Shown here one piece after another: positions 34,603-45,604 of a DNA stretch of 64,000 bases. This DNA comes from Panulirus ornatus (Eukaryota > Arthropoda > Malacostraca > Decapoda > Palinuridae). Both the position numbers and the translations under genes were made by a program. The DNA lies in contig NC_092228.1 of assembly GCF_036320965.1 (NCBI RefSeq), positions 15,124,307 through 15,188,306 on the forward strand, read 5' to 3'. The notes beneath the pieces were generated by a model. That model had not been told where the DNA came from and did no database searches. It worked only from the letters and a program-made list of their open reading frames with translations. Numbering within the stretch: the first letter of the stretch is position 1; every line of letters starts with the position of its first letter.

Positions 34603-34845
34603 GGCAGTATACTGTGTTGACATACATTACGTATTTAATGGAGAACATTTAGTGATGTAAAGCTACGTGCTTGTAGAACAGCAGTATCACTACGTTGACG
34701 TGTGTGTATAATGGTGATGGATGTGTTCGCGCTGGTTGCCTTACAGCAACACAGGAGTTGACGTACACAGAACTGTGGGTGAACTTATAAGCTGTTTGCT
34801 TGCTTAGCTGTGCCGCTCCTCATGGATTGTTTATGGCTTTCACAG

Positions 34846-34847
<2 letters not shown>

Positions 34848-34896
<49 letters not shown>
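34848..34896. repeat. (GT)n microsatellite
   Basis: 49 bp of GT. Confidence 0.97.
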
Positions 34897-34897
<1 letters not shown>

Positions 34898-35430
34898 CGG
34901 TCTCATCCACATCTGGACGTGTGTTTGTCATGAGTCATGTGTCACTGGCTTGGGGTCCCCTCTTGAATAATATCCCCGGTGGTTCCATCATCCCAGGGGA
35001 CGGGAGGTTGATGGTAATGCCTACTCCCTCAAGGTCCCCAGTTGGGTAGAGGGGAGGGGCGGCTCTCCTTAATATTTACCCAGAGGTTCTTCCTCTAAAT
35101 TTAGCCTGCCATGTAAACCTCTCCCCGTCCGGCCCTGGCAGTGTGGAAGTCCAAGGAGCGTTTTAATCCCGTGCCGTCGGGGGGTTGTGGTCTCACGGTC
35201 TTCATCAGCACGGGGCTTGCTCCTTCCACAGGACATACCCAGTCTTCTCTCACATGAGTGCGGTGAGGTGAGGTGCGATCCTGCTGCAGTGGATGTGGTC
35301 GTGAGTGACGGAGGAGGGTAGAGGCGCGGTGTGCTGTCCACCGGCTGGATTTGTAGCCCTCTTTTTTTTTTTCGTCTTCTTCTTTTGTCGCTTATCCGCC
35401 ATACTTTCCCGTCGTCGACTTTTTTCGTCT

Positions 35431-35434
35431 GTGC

Positions 35435-35519
<85 letters not shown>
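35431..35519. repeat. Compound (GT)n(GA)n microsatellite
   Basis: GT to about 35454 passes directly into 65 bp of GA. Confidence 0.97.
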
Positions 35520-35521
<2 letters not shown>

Positions 35522-35576
35522 CATCAGTTCCACAAATGGCGTGGGATACTGACGCACGCGACTTGGTGTGTGTTTA

Positions 35577-35768
35577 GCTCACGTCTCGAATATACAACCT
35601 CGTGTTCATGACGAAGTGGTCTCGGCTCACGTCTCGAATATACAACCTCGTGTTCATGACGAAGTGGTCTCGGCTCACGTCTCGAATATACAACCTCGTG
35701 TTCATGACGAAGTGGTCTCGGCTCACGTCTCGAATATACAACCTCGTGTTCATGACGAAGTGGTCTTG
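35577..35768. repeat. 48-bp minisatellite, 4 essentially identical copies
   Basis: The unit GCTCACGTCTCGAATATACA then ACCTCGTGTTCATGACGAAG then TGGTCTCG starts at 35577, 35625, 35673 and 35721. The copies match base for base except for one C-to-T at the end of the fourth. The 16-residue period is open on both strands, so coding is not implied. Confidence 0.97.
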
Positions 35769-36169
35769 GCTCTGAGCTTATTATGGTTGTCACCAGCGCT
35801 GGTGTTTATCGCAGCCCAACGCAAGAACCTTTGAAAGACATTTTACCATCCTGAGATCAAGGATGTTGGCAGGAACACGGCTCCCACGTGGTCGGTGAAG
35901 TGCCACAGACGGTGCAAACTTATATGTCATTTTGAGGTGCATTGATTACAAAAAACGCCAAAAGATATATATATTTTTTTTAATTATACTTATATATCGG
36001 TTTGGGCCCGACCGTGAAGTAGAGGTCATAGGTCACTCGATGCATGGTTTGCCACTTATGGCACTAACAAAATGCTAATTCAAATGAACGCGGATGATGG
36101 ATTTTTGGCGAACGATACAGCGTACGATGCGCGCGCAGACTCTTCGTTTTGTGGACGGACACAGAAGTT

Positions 36170-36210
36170 AGCATGCTCTGACCTTTGCCCCTCAGGGTCA
36201 AAGGTTAATT
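36170..36210. repeat. Centre fragment of the AGGTCA palindromic family
   Basis: TGACCTTTGCCCC at 36179-36191 (reverse complement GGGGCAAAGGTCA, a DR1 pair) faces GGGTCAAAGGTTA at 36195-36207. No 21-bp arms are visible. Confidence 0.5.
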
Positions 36211-36228
36211 ACAGCAAGTTTGTTTCAG

Positions 36229-36299
36229 GTCTATGGCTCGTCAGACATGCCGACCGAAACAAGCGCGACACCAGATGCGTCGCTTGCTACCGTTTCATC
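36229..36299 (+). CDS. Candidate exon (unassigned)
   Basis: The acceptor GTTTGTTTCAG precedes 36229 and GTAAGATAC follows 36299. All three frames are open; one encodes VYGSSDMPTETSATPDASLA. The donor lacks AG before GT. CpG-rich relative to its surroundings. No family recognised. Confidence 0.18.
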
Positions 36300-36452
36300 G
36301 TAAGATACGTGTAGTTGCTATTCCGTACCATTGTTGACGCAAATGGGTCCTGTTCTTCATCGTATGTGACGCAAAGTAGTTCGCATTCGTCACTATATGT
36401 GACGTGGATCTTTTCTACTCTCGTCCCTGTGTGACGCTCGTACTATCTACTC

Positions 36453-36592
36453 TTTAATTAATTCCAAAAGAAGGAACAGAGAATTGGGCCAGGTGAGGGT
36501 ATTCCCTCAAAGGCCCAGTCCTCTGTTCTTAATGCTACCTCGCTAATGCGGGAAATGGCGAATAGTATAAAAGAAAAGAAAAAAATATATAT

Positions 36593-36596
<4 letters not shown>
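36453..36596 (+). mobile_element. Retroposon family 1, 5'-truncated plus-strand copy
   Basis: From CCAAAAGAAGGAACAGAGAA to AAATGGCGAATAGTATAAAA it matches the reverse complement of 59443-59560 at roughly nine positions in ten by eye. It lacks the first about 110 bp of that copy and ends in an A-rich stretch then (TA)n. 5' truncation and a simple-repeat tail suggest LINE-mediated retroposition. Confidence 0.75.

Positions 36597-36657
<61 letters not shown>
36597..36657. repeat. (TA)n microsatellite tail
   Basis: 61 bp of TA following the retroposon copy. Confidence 0.97.
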
Positions 36658-36660
<3 letters not shown>

Positions 36661-36974
36661 ACAGATACTCTGTAATCTTCAGCATATATGACGCCCACAG
36701 TTGGTACTCTTGACCATGCGTGACGCATTTTTTCCGTCGGGTTAAGTGGAAATTGAAGGAAAAAAATATGCTATATGTTACGCTGTCATCCGTCTGACCC
36801 GCAGGATGTTGTCGTAGCGAGGAGGAGGCGACATGACGAGACCACGGTTGATTGTGAGGGACGGTGTGATCGCTGGCTGCTGGGCTTGTCCTGCGCTGTT
36901 CGTCAGATTGTACGGAGGGAGAGATCCCAGTCATATGTTTCCCTCGAAGTCATTCAGATTTAGCTGTAGCAACC

Positions 36975-36976
<2 letters not shown>

Positions 36977-37062
<86 letters not shown>
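36977..37062. repeat. (CT)n microsatellite
   Basis: 86 bp of CT. Confidence 0.97.
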
Positions 37063-37065
<3 letters not shown>

Positions 37066-37175
37066 ATATTATTACACTGGTTCAGATTTTGAAGATAAGG
37101 GACCCCCATCAAAATTACGGTGAGGCGCCTGCAATACGAGCCGCGAGTGACAGCGGAGGTGTATGGAGCGAAAGC

Positions 37176-37179
<4 letters not shown>

Positions 37180-37259
<80 letters not shown>
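37180..37259. repeat. (TA)n microsatellite
   Basis: 80 bp of TA. Confidence 0.97.
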
Positions 37260-37262
<3 letters not shown>

Positions 37263-38435
37263 TCAGCCTCTCCAGTTGAGCTCCGAAGACAACATGTTCA
37301 GTGGGTGCCTTGACCTTGGAGAAATGAAGTCGACAATCATGGAAATGTGAGAGATTATGACGTGCCAGCGATGGTCTGACGACGTCAGATGTCCCAACCT
37401 TCAAGAGATCGTAACAAAGGAACAGTCGAATCTGCGAGGTCTGTTGTTGTCAGGGGCCAGCGTCTGTTGGACCAGCTACCTCTTAATACAAGGAACACCA
37501 GGGGAAGACATACCCCTGGGCGGCTTCACGTCACAGAAGTGAATGGTTTATCTACAGGGTGTGGCTTACCAGCCAGGTCGTGCATCACAGAATGATTGGA
37601 GACCTGGATCATTGAACAGCCTGGTAGACCAGTTCCCCCTCACTAGGGAAGCCTGGTTACAGACTCAGCTGAGGAGGAGGGGGGATGGTGTTGGGGTAGG
37701 AGTAAGGGAGTATGGAGGTGTTTTTATCGCAGGACATATGGTGTTAAACCTGATCCAAGCTGGTGCCTCTCCTGTGTAGCTCATTATGTGGTCGGTGGAC
37801 ACTCCACGAGCCTCTAGCCTCGGCCCACACTGTCTTTGTGTTACCCTTCACAGTCTCCCCAAGACGCCGCCCTTAACTACTCGAGCCTCATTAGTGTTCC
37901 TGTGTGGCAGCCTCGCCCCTTGAATCTCCCGCACCCAAGATCTGTCCCCCGTTTTTTCCTCAAGTGTGTCCTTTTTGTGTGTATCCCCCTCGCAGTGTCC
38001 TCCTCCTCGGTCCTTATCTTCTTCCTGTATTGCCTCTTCTGCCTTATACGTCTTCTGTGGGTTTTCCTTTCCTGTCGATGCTCAACGTATTCTTTCTATA
38101 CCACGTCCTTGGTGTAAAGTTCTCACACCGATCTTCCCTTTCTTTGGCATCGCCTCTCATCCACTGGCAGTTCTTTGCCTCGTCGACGCCCTTCAGTTTT
38201 TCATCTCCTCGGCACATCTCGTCGCGTCTCAGTATGACCCGGTATTCATTGTTGCTCTTGGTTCCTCCGCGCCCACGGCAGTTTCCGGCTGGCGGCACTG
38301 AAGGAGGTGGTGTCAGCTTTGGCGTGCCAGTTTTAGGGTCTGTCACCGGCGGCGTGTCGACGTCGGCTGGGTCACTCCACTCAGGAGGTCTTTGTTGCTG
38401 GGGTCTTCTCCGCTAGATATCATCAGTACAACCAG
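37260..38435. other. Unique, C/T-rich sequence without a recognised gene
   Basis: 37850-38400 is pyrimidine-rich and keeps three plus-strand frames open for 93-170 codons. Composition explains this; no domain is visible. Confidence 0.4.
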
Positions 38436-38632
38436 GGACGACCCTTGAGCACGATGGGACGACCCTTGAGCACGACGGAACGATCCTTGGAGCACGACAG
38501 AACGACCCTTGGGGTAGTATTGGCTTTGCCTTCGACCCGATCGTTTAGGGTCGCACCGTCATGCTCAAGGATCGCACCATTGTGTTTGAGGAGGATCGAA
38601 CCGTCGTGTTTGAAGGATGACACCATCATGGT
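38436..38632. repeat. Palindromic-family array with opposed arms
   Basis: Three units of GACGACCCTTGAGCACGATGG (21, 21, 22 bp) are followed after a spacer by GGGTCGCACCGTCATGCTCA and further units that are their reverse complement, giving a clear inverted array. Confidence 0.85.
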
Positions 38633-39363
38633 AAGTGTGGGCCAATTTCAGGGAAGGGAATTTTGCCTCTTGAAACGTGCCTCGCCTCCTCCCGACCTTC
38701 TCCCTGCACGAGGCTTGGTTGTGAGTATTGTTAACCCCGCCAAATAGAATAATCTCCAAGGCAGTGAAGATTATATCAAGTGTTTTCATATTTTATACGA
38801 ACGTCTTGCCATATTTAACCACCGTTGAAGGTCACACATTGGGGTGTGGAACTCGTAATTTTCGCCATGGGTTTCGTAATTTTTTCAACGTTTAGTATTT
38901 TCTAGATTTGATGGTAAGGGGTGTTAAAGGCTGTGGCCCCGCTAGCGTTGTAAGGCGTGAGGGAGGCGTGCTGAAGTAGATGTTGGCTTAGGACACGTCT
39001 CTTCATAATGTTGCCAGAGGGCGAGGCACACACTGCACATGCTAATTCTCCCCATGTCTTAAGTTCCTGCCAGCGTCTGGAGCCCAGCCCAGCCCACACC
39101 ACCCACACGTACGCTCACCTCACCCACCGTCCGGTGCCACAGTCTCCGTGCTGTTTTTCTACGTCTGGTGACGCAGCTGATGGTGATGTGATGGCTGTTT
39201 GGCTCGAGTAGAGGGAGGGGGATTGGAGGCAAGGGAAGTGCCAGCACTTGGAAGTAGTGGAGGGGAGAGGGGGCTCAGTATACTATAATTTGGCGATGAT
39301 TTTTATGTGTGTCGTAATGAGTGACTGTGCCCTTGAGTTTGGGGAGAGGGGGTCTCAGCTTAC

Positions 39364-39410
39364 CTGAATCACAATTTAGATAGTTTGTCGTAATTTGGGC
39401 TTCAGTTTGG
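39364..39410 (-). CDS. Candidate minus-strand exon, 47 bp (unassigned)
   Basis: On the minus strand ATCATCCTACAG precedes the segment and TTCAG|GTAAGC (strong donor) follows it. Only one frame is open across it, encoding QTEAQITTNYLNCDS. It would start and end after codon base 1. The pyrimidine tract is short. No family recognised. Confidence 0.22.
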
Positions 39411-39891
39411 CTGTAGGATGATTGTATTGTGTTTCTCTGACCTTTTCTTGTGTGTAGCTTTGTGTGTGTGTCCTGTAAGGCGGCGAGGTCCGCGGGTAAC
39501 ATGAGTCTTGGGGATGCCTTCAGCGTGATATATGTGTCCCAGTTTCTCAGGTTCTCCAGGTTCTCCCAGTGCGACAGTTTGGCTGAAGCGAGGAGTGAGA
39601 GGGGTGTCTGTAACATGTTTGGGGTGGAAGGTCACGTGTGTTATGAGGCTGGGTCACGTAGATTCAGAGGTGACTCGGAGGGGGTCAGAAAGGACCTCAC
39701 TCTTCAAGGAAGATGTTATAAGAGGAAATACCAAGAATTATTGAGACAAGTATTAGGGGATGGAGAATGGGTTAGTGGGCATGTGTCCTACTCAGTCAGG
39801 TGATGGTGTGGTGTGGTACTCTTGATGTAATAGTTATCTCGGGCTTTTAGGGGTCTGGCTTGAAGCATAGTGTGTACTATTACTCCCCTCT

Positions 39892-39894
<3 letters not shown>

Positions 39895-39961
<67 letters not shown>
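39895..39961. repeat. (TC)n microsatellite
   Basis: 67 bp of TC. Confidence 0.96.
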
Positions 39962-39967
<6 letters not shown>

Positions 39968-42077
39968 TCTGTTTTCATGTCTTCCTCTGTTTCTGCCACT
40001 CATCCTTGGCCTTGGCGGTTCGTCTTTCCTATTTCATTTTTTCTGTTCTCTAACCATGGCCTTCACATTACATTCTTTTTTTTTTTGCCTTTGTGTTGGG
40101 ACACTTGAGGATATACGCTGGAGTGAGGTGGTGAGTGCAGAGGGTTAGAAGCTCAAGATGGAAGCGTTGTGATCAGGTATCTATAAATGCTAGATGCGTT
40201 AAGTGTCGAGTCTTTAATTTGAGTGAAAGATTAAGCAGTAGGTCAAGTGGTTGACGGGGTGAGCCTGTAAATTGGTAGTGATGGAGATGGAGGGTCGAGT
40301 GTGTGGGTGTTGGCCTGAGCGCTGGCTAAACCAGTCCGCACTTTACTTGTCCCTTTATCTCGTCTTGAACAGGCAACTTGTAGGCGCGACATGTCGCCGG
40401 TGGAAGGCTTGAAGGAGGCGGTAAATCCAGGCCCTACTACCCCTTCCTGCCCGTGATAACGTCCGCCAGAGTTATTATACTGTTGGTCAGGCCGGCCGGG
40501 GAGCCAGGTAGTGAGGTGGCCACTCCATACTAGGGTAATACAGCTCTCTTATCCTTGTGCTTCATGTATGAGTGTTGGGGGTCGGCCGTAAGGACCTGGC
40601 AGCAGGGGAGAGAGGTGATGAGGTATTTGGAAGCGACGTTTGAATATTCTGGTTATCCCGGTAGGCAAGACAGTGACATGTTCATAGCACTGGGAGATTC
40701 CTCTGCTGTTTTTAGATCAATATGATTAGAGACGGAGTTCCTCTGTGGAGGCGGGATGTAGTGTGGTAGCATTGGTCGGGGCAGTTTAGGGGGACTGGAC
40801 TGAGCTGCATGTATGTATATATATATTGCCTCCTGTACCTGCCTGTGCTTATGTTCACACTCCCCTTGGCTGTTGTGGAACATCTGTGAGAGCCTGAGCG
40901 TCAGCCTGTACGTGCTCTGCCCCTGGGAATGCAAGGTGTTCCGAGGCTTCGTGTCGTCCCCCGCCCCCAAACCCCCGTATATCGCGGGGAGAACTTGCCC
41001 TACTACAAGTCCTTTGGGGGCAGATATCCCGAGAGTGGGCGGTGGGACGTGCCATAAGCCCCAGATAGCGTGTTGCACATGTCTCAGGGTACACGTCCCA
41101 TAAACCTCGTTACGATATCCGTCACGGGCGAGGCCATACCTTCCATAAAGCAGCGGGCGGGAGGGGGTGACCATGTGCCACCAGGCGGCGCGGACGAGAG
41201 ACTGTCTCACAAGCAACAAGTGGCGTGTTGTGTGGCAGTCAAGTGTGTGTGTGTGTGTGTGTGTGGTGAGGGGTGGCGGCAGGCAGGGGAAGGTTGGGGT
41301 GTGGTTGTGGCTCACTACTCCCTTGCTTCCCTCCACCCTCGTGTTAACGTGTGTGGTGCAGGACTCGACCCGTCTTGGTGACCACGCACCACACCACACC
41401 ACACCACCACTATGGCCATTCCTCACGATATAGACCTTGGTTCGACGACTTGCTGTGGTATGGAGATGGCTGGAATACACCTTAAGAAATATAGTAGCCG
41501 ATGCGGCTACTGTTATAACCTTCATATGGCACGTTTAGTCTGACGGGTGAAGGAAGAGAATTGCTTTAGAACCGTGGACCGTGTTGCATGCCACACACAC
41601 ACACGTGCGCGCGCCTGCCATTGCTTTGTGTGTGTGTGTCAAAACGTAACCGTAGTTTTCACTGTTTATCGATTCTTTTTCGTTACTGTTTATTGTTAGA
41701 TATAGATTTCGTTTGCATAGTTAATGGTTTAAGAGAATTGAAATTAAGAAAAGAAAGTTGAAGGTGGGGTTAAAGTTATTGGATGTTGAGGTTACCTCCG
41801 GTGTTTGATAGGGTATGTCCGGAATGGGGAAGGTGGAGGGATTCCACCCTCTTCTGTATTATCTGTGGCACTAGTGTGGTAAATACCCATACCCATTACT
41901 GTATACATGTGGCGTATTCGTTTATTTTTTTATGTGTAATGTCTATGGATTGGAGGGTCTCTGTTGTCAGAGGAGGAGGAGGAGCAGCATGAGGAGGAGG
42001 GTGGTAGAGGTTGTTGGAATGATAGAGTCGTCAGATGTCAGCACCGGGTTGATGTCTGTGGCTCCAGCTGCCTGTCA
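39962..42077. other. Mixed sequence; longest frame not dominated by repeats
   Basis: Holds the 290-codon minus-strand frame described separately, a (GT)n at 41243-41264 and CACAC words at 41380-41408. Nothing else was recognised. Confidence 0.4.
40653..41525 (-). CDS. 290-codon open frame, doubtful
   Basis: An uninterrupted minus-strand frame from ATG at 41525 to a stop at 40653. It reads through a (GT)n tract as a short His-Thr run and a TA run as Tyr-Ile, but most of it is ordinary-composition peptide (for example GYRNEVYGTCTLRHVQHAIW). No domain, signal peptide or family is recognised. Local GC-richness lowers stop frequency and can explain the length. No splice or promoter context supports it. 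Confidence 0.13.
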   Translation of the reverse strand: MKVITVAASATIFLKVYSSHLHTTASRRTKVYIVRNGHSGGVVWCGAWSPRRVESCTTHVNTRVEGSKGVVSHNHTPTFPCLPPPLTTHTHTHTLDCHTTRHLLLVRQSLVRAAWWHMVTPSRPLLYGRYGLARDGYRNEVYGTCTLRHVQHAIWGLWHVPPPTLGISAPKGLVVGQVLPAIYGGLGAGDDTKPRNTLHSQGQSTYRLTLRLSQMFHNSQGECEHKHRQVQEAIYIYIHAAQSSPPKLPRPMLPHYIPPPQRNSVSNHIDLKTAEESPSAMNMSLSCLPG

Positions 42078-42237
42078 GTGAGGCCAGCCACTGCCACCAC
42101 CGTCAGACGGTGAGGTCAGCCATTGCCTACCACCATTGTCAGGCGGTGAGGCCAGCCACTGCCACCACTGTCAGGTAGTGAGACCGACCAGCGTCACCAC
42201 TGTCAAGCAGTGAGACCTACCACTGCCACCGTTCATT
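42078..42237. repeat. 32-36 bp degenerate minisatellite, 5 copies
   Basis: GTGAGGCCAGCCACTGCCAC then CACTGTCAGGCG recurs with substitutions. Confidence 0.88.
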
Positions 42238-42862
42238 ACCACCCAGCTGATGGGAGAGTGCCAGCACTGTCGTCAGCCAGTTTTACTGCCACCAGATGGT
42301 GGCAGCGGTGCCACCACGTCACAGCGGCCACTGCCAGGTATTGCCACCGTTGCCAGACGCAGGGACAGCCACCACCACCACCACACTTCCTGGTTGCCGT
42401 TCGCTCTCTGGTTGTTACATACGCTGCGATGCGTCCTTATCCCCAGCTGTAGCTGGCTGTGCAGAAACGAATTGGGTTTGTATCCAGCTTGTCGAGATTA
42501 CCCGCCATCGATTCCCTGCTGGTGGTTCGGAGGACGGGGCAGGGTTTTGCCCTGCGTGGTGGGTGGCATGGACTACCACTTGGACCCCCTGAGGTGACGT
42601 CTTGTGGGTCGGTAATGGGATGGGTGGGGCAAGACTTGCCTCTCCCACCGACGGTGAGATATGGGCCGTTCTTCGTATCAAAATTTTCTTTAATTTCTTC
42701 CAGTAATTGATTGTCTCTCCTACTTTCATGTTGCTGTCTCTTGTCTTTTTTTTGCACCTAATTTCCTTTTTCTTTTTCTTTTTACTCATCTCTCCTCTTT
42801 CCTCTTCACCGTCTTCCCCCGCTCACTCTCCTTCGCCTCCATTTCTTCTCCTTAACCTGCAG

Positions 42863-43095
42863 TTGGTGTTTCGTCATTTCCCCTCAACCATCCTCCACTC
42901 GGCGATGACCAGCAGATCCAGGTGTTGTCCAGCTTACACCTGTATGCCACCCACACACCCACACCCACGCTGGCACGAGCCGGGCCGGCTTCTCTGGTGG
43001 AACCTGCTCTGAAAGAAGGTGGTCCTTCATACCCGCTAACCAGATTGACGCCAGACTGGCTCCGCCTCGTTTGATCTTGCCAGTTGACGGGTTAG
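42863..43095 (+). other. Possible non-coding or 5' UTR exon
   Basis: A long pyrimidine tract ending in AACCTGCAG precedes 42863 and GGGTTAG|GTAAGTG follows 43095. No frame is open to the donor; the longest is 69 codons ending at TGA 43072. If real it would be untranslated or terminal sequence just upstream of the candidate exon at 43435. Confidence 0.17.
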
Positions 43096-43240
43096 GTAAG
43101 TGTGGGTGTCTGTGCGTCTGTCTGTCTGTCTTACTCCTGACTTCATCCTTTGTCGCCCCCAATCTGTCTGGCATTCTTTGTAATTTGTGATTACGTGTTT
43201 TTATTGTACGGGTAGGGAGTATTACGTTTTTTGGGGGTCC

Positions 43241-43243
<3 letters not shown>

Positions 43244-43316
<73 letters not shown>

Positions 43317-43334
43317 TGTGTGTGTGTGTGTGTG
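43244..43334. repeat. Compound (CT)n(GT)n microsatellite
   Basis: About 70 bp of CT passes directly into 21 bp of GT. Confidence 0.97.
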
Positions 43335-43434
43335 GAATATCTCTAAGTCAGTGGGATGAAGTGAACTGTCAATGAACACAGTGGAGCTAGGTAGAAACAA
43401 TGCAGTTGTGACTTGTTGATTATTTTGGATGCAG

Positions 43435-43486
43435 AATGGTCGGCTGACAGTCAGTGACGAACACTGGCGTAGTCCAGAATTTGGAG
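43435..43486 (+). CDS. Candidate exon, 52 bp (unassigned)
   Basis: TATTTTGGATGCAG precedes the segment and GGAG|GTAAGTTTT, a full-consensus donor, follows. The only open frame starts at the first base and encodes NGRLTVSDEHWRSPEFG plus one base; the other two frames stop within seven codons. The peptide is of normal composition, but I recognise no family. The phase does not match the candidate at 26776 directly, so an intervening exon would be needed if both belong to one gene. Confidence 0.33.
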
Positions 43487-44189
43487 GTAAGTTTTGCCAT
43501 ATTTAAAATCTTGATTTGACGCTATACCCTCCTTTTTGAAATGCCTTTTAGATGCGTTCATGTGCTTGGCTTTTCATGCGGTGGCTGAGCTGATATAAAA
43601 GATGTATCAGCAGTTATGTTGTCTCGAATATGTCTCATCATTTAAGGAGTGGGAGGGTGGACATGCGACAGGTGTCGTAAAGTTAGTGAATGTTTTGACG
43701 GTATGTTTTGCCCGTCGTATCGCACAGTCTTTCCCTGACGTCCATACGGAGGCTCCTCCACTGTGTCCAGGATACCAGACCATAAAGACGTCTTCTCAAC
43801 CACATGAAGCAGGAGGTCGTTTGCCATTAACACATCGCCATTCGTGTGACATTATTCTTTTATGGCTTTCTGAAGGTGGAGCTCAAAGACTTATTGTTTT
43901 TAATTTCATGGCCATAGTAACAGTTCAGTGTTACGGCTCGACCTAGTGGTCCTGTAATGTTTTATATAGATCTTGATGCTCTCAGGTTTAGGTATATAGA
44001 AAGATGTACATATCCCTGAACTTTTGATTAGAGGCTCAGGAGTTTGGAAAATGATGGCACGAGGAGAGGTTTGCATCACTCAGACGCCAGGTCACACACG
44101 CGTCTTATCCAGCAGTTAGTGACCTGGTCAGTACGGGAGGGTGTGGAGTAAGAGATATGCGTTATTACAGCTGTTGAGGATGACATGAA

Positions 44190-44456
44190 AATCTTGAGCA
44201 CGATGGTACGGTCCTTGAGCATGACGGTCAGGTCCTCGAGGATGACGGTCCGATCCTTGAACACGACGGTCAGGCCCTCGAGGATGACGGTCCGATCCTT
44301 GAGCACGACGGTCAGGTCCTCAAGGATGACGGTCCAATCCTTGAGCACGACGGTCAGGTCCTTGAGCATGACGGTCAGGTCCTCGTGGATGACGGTGCGA
44401 TCCTTGAGCATGACATGGTCAGGTCCTCGAGGATGACGGTCCGATCCTTGAGCGCG
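44190..44456. repeat. 21-bp array of the palindromic family, about 12 units
   Basis: Units begin at about 21-bp steps (44194, 44215, 44236, 44257, 44278 and on). They partly alternate between CCTTGAGCACGACGGTCAGGT and CCTCGAGGATGACGGTCCGAT, so much of the array is 42-bp dimers. All units point one way; no opposed arm or AGGTCA centre is present. Confidence 0.93.
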
Positions 44457-44513
44457 AGGTTACCGCCATTAGCAGATACGGCATTATCTGTTAACTAATG
44501 TCTGAGTAGAGAT

Positions 44514-44515
<2 letters not shown>

Positions 44516-44597
<82 letters not shown>
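44516..44597. repeat. (TA)n microsatellite
   Basis: 82 bp of TA. Confidence 0.97.
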
Positions 44598-44599
<2 letters not shown>

Positions 44600-44662
44600 C
44601 TTTCCTCACGACTATATACATTACTTTCCTCACAACTATATACATTACTTTCCTCACGACTA
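44597..44662. repeat. 24-bp repeat, 3 copies, next to (TA)n
   Basis: TTACTTTCCTCACGACTATATACA is repeated almost exactly three times (the last incomplete) directly after the TA tract. Confidence 0.93.
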
Positions 44663-45361
44663 AAAGTCGCTTCTCAGGTAATATTTCATACCAGAGGTGG
44701 CCAAAACCCACAGCCGGCCCGGGAAATGACTTAATGTGGCCGCCATTACGTCGAGCAACAGGGAAAAGATAAATTACAGCTTTTCCATTCCGAGAAAGGA
44801 TCAGATTAAATAGGAGTGTGGGAGTTGGGTCGGCCATGTACGCTGTACCAAGTCTGCTCTTGTCCCATTTGACGTTACCCTGAGGACTTGACGCTGGTCA
44901 AGGCTTGCTGGTAGTGTGGGAGACTCAGATCCAATCATTTGGTCTCGGGAGAGCCAATTTTTTTTCTTTTTCACCCCATCACCGCAGGTGTTCCTCCTCC
45001 CTCCCTCCATACTACAGGCTACCCTCCTGCCTCTCCACCACCAACACAGATCATGTGATCCTCCCTCACCACTCCAGTATGTTCCGTGCTGGAGGCAGTG
45101 TCTCGCGTATCAGCGAGGCCGTGGTGGTGGTGGTGAGGTGGTGTGGTGGCGGCGGCGCACATGTTTTGGTATTGTTGTTGCTCAGCTCATTACAGCGGGC
45201 GGGCCTGCCCGCACCCCAGGGTGGGGCGGGGTCCCGCGCCGGGGTTGCAGCAGTCAGACTGGCTTGTGTCAGCGGTGCAAAGTTAGCCTTGCATGGCGTC
45301 TGCTGTTGTTTGTCGCCTGGTGACATCGGCCTGACGTACTCCCACCTTCCTATGCGTACGT

Positions 45362-45363
<2 letters not shown>
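44663..45363. other. Unique sequence with a GC-rich segment
   Basis: 45100-45260 is GC-rich with GGGGCGGGG at about 45223 (Sp1-like) and an imperfect GCGGGC/GCCCGC inverted pair at 45195-45212. It is promoter-like by composition only. Confidence 0.3.

Positions 45364-45434
<71 letters not shown>
45364..45434. repeat. (CT)n microsatellite
   Basis: 71 bp of CT. Confidence 0.97.
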
Positions 45435-45437
<3 letters not shown>

Positions 45438-45533
45438 GGCCATCTCCCCCACACCACTCCTTTTTTTTTTTAATATGTTTCTTTTGATTAATGTATGATT
45501 AATGGAACAACCTAAGAGGCGCATACAGTGGCT

Positions 45534-45535
<2 letters not shown>

Positions 45536-45585
<50 letters not shown>

Positions 45586-45604
45586 GGATACCAGCCTTAG
45601 ATTG

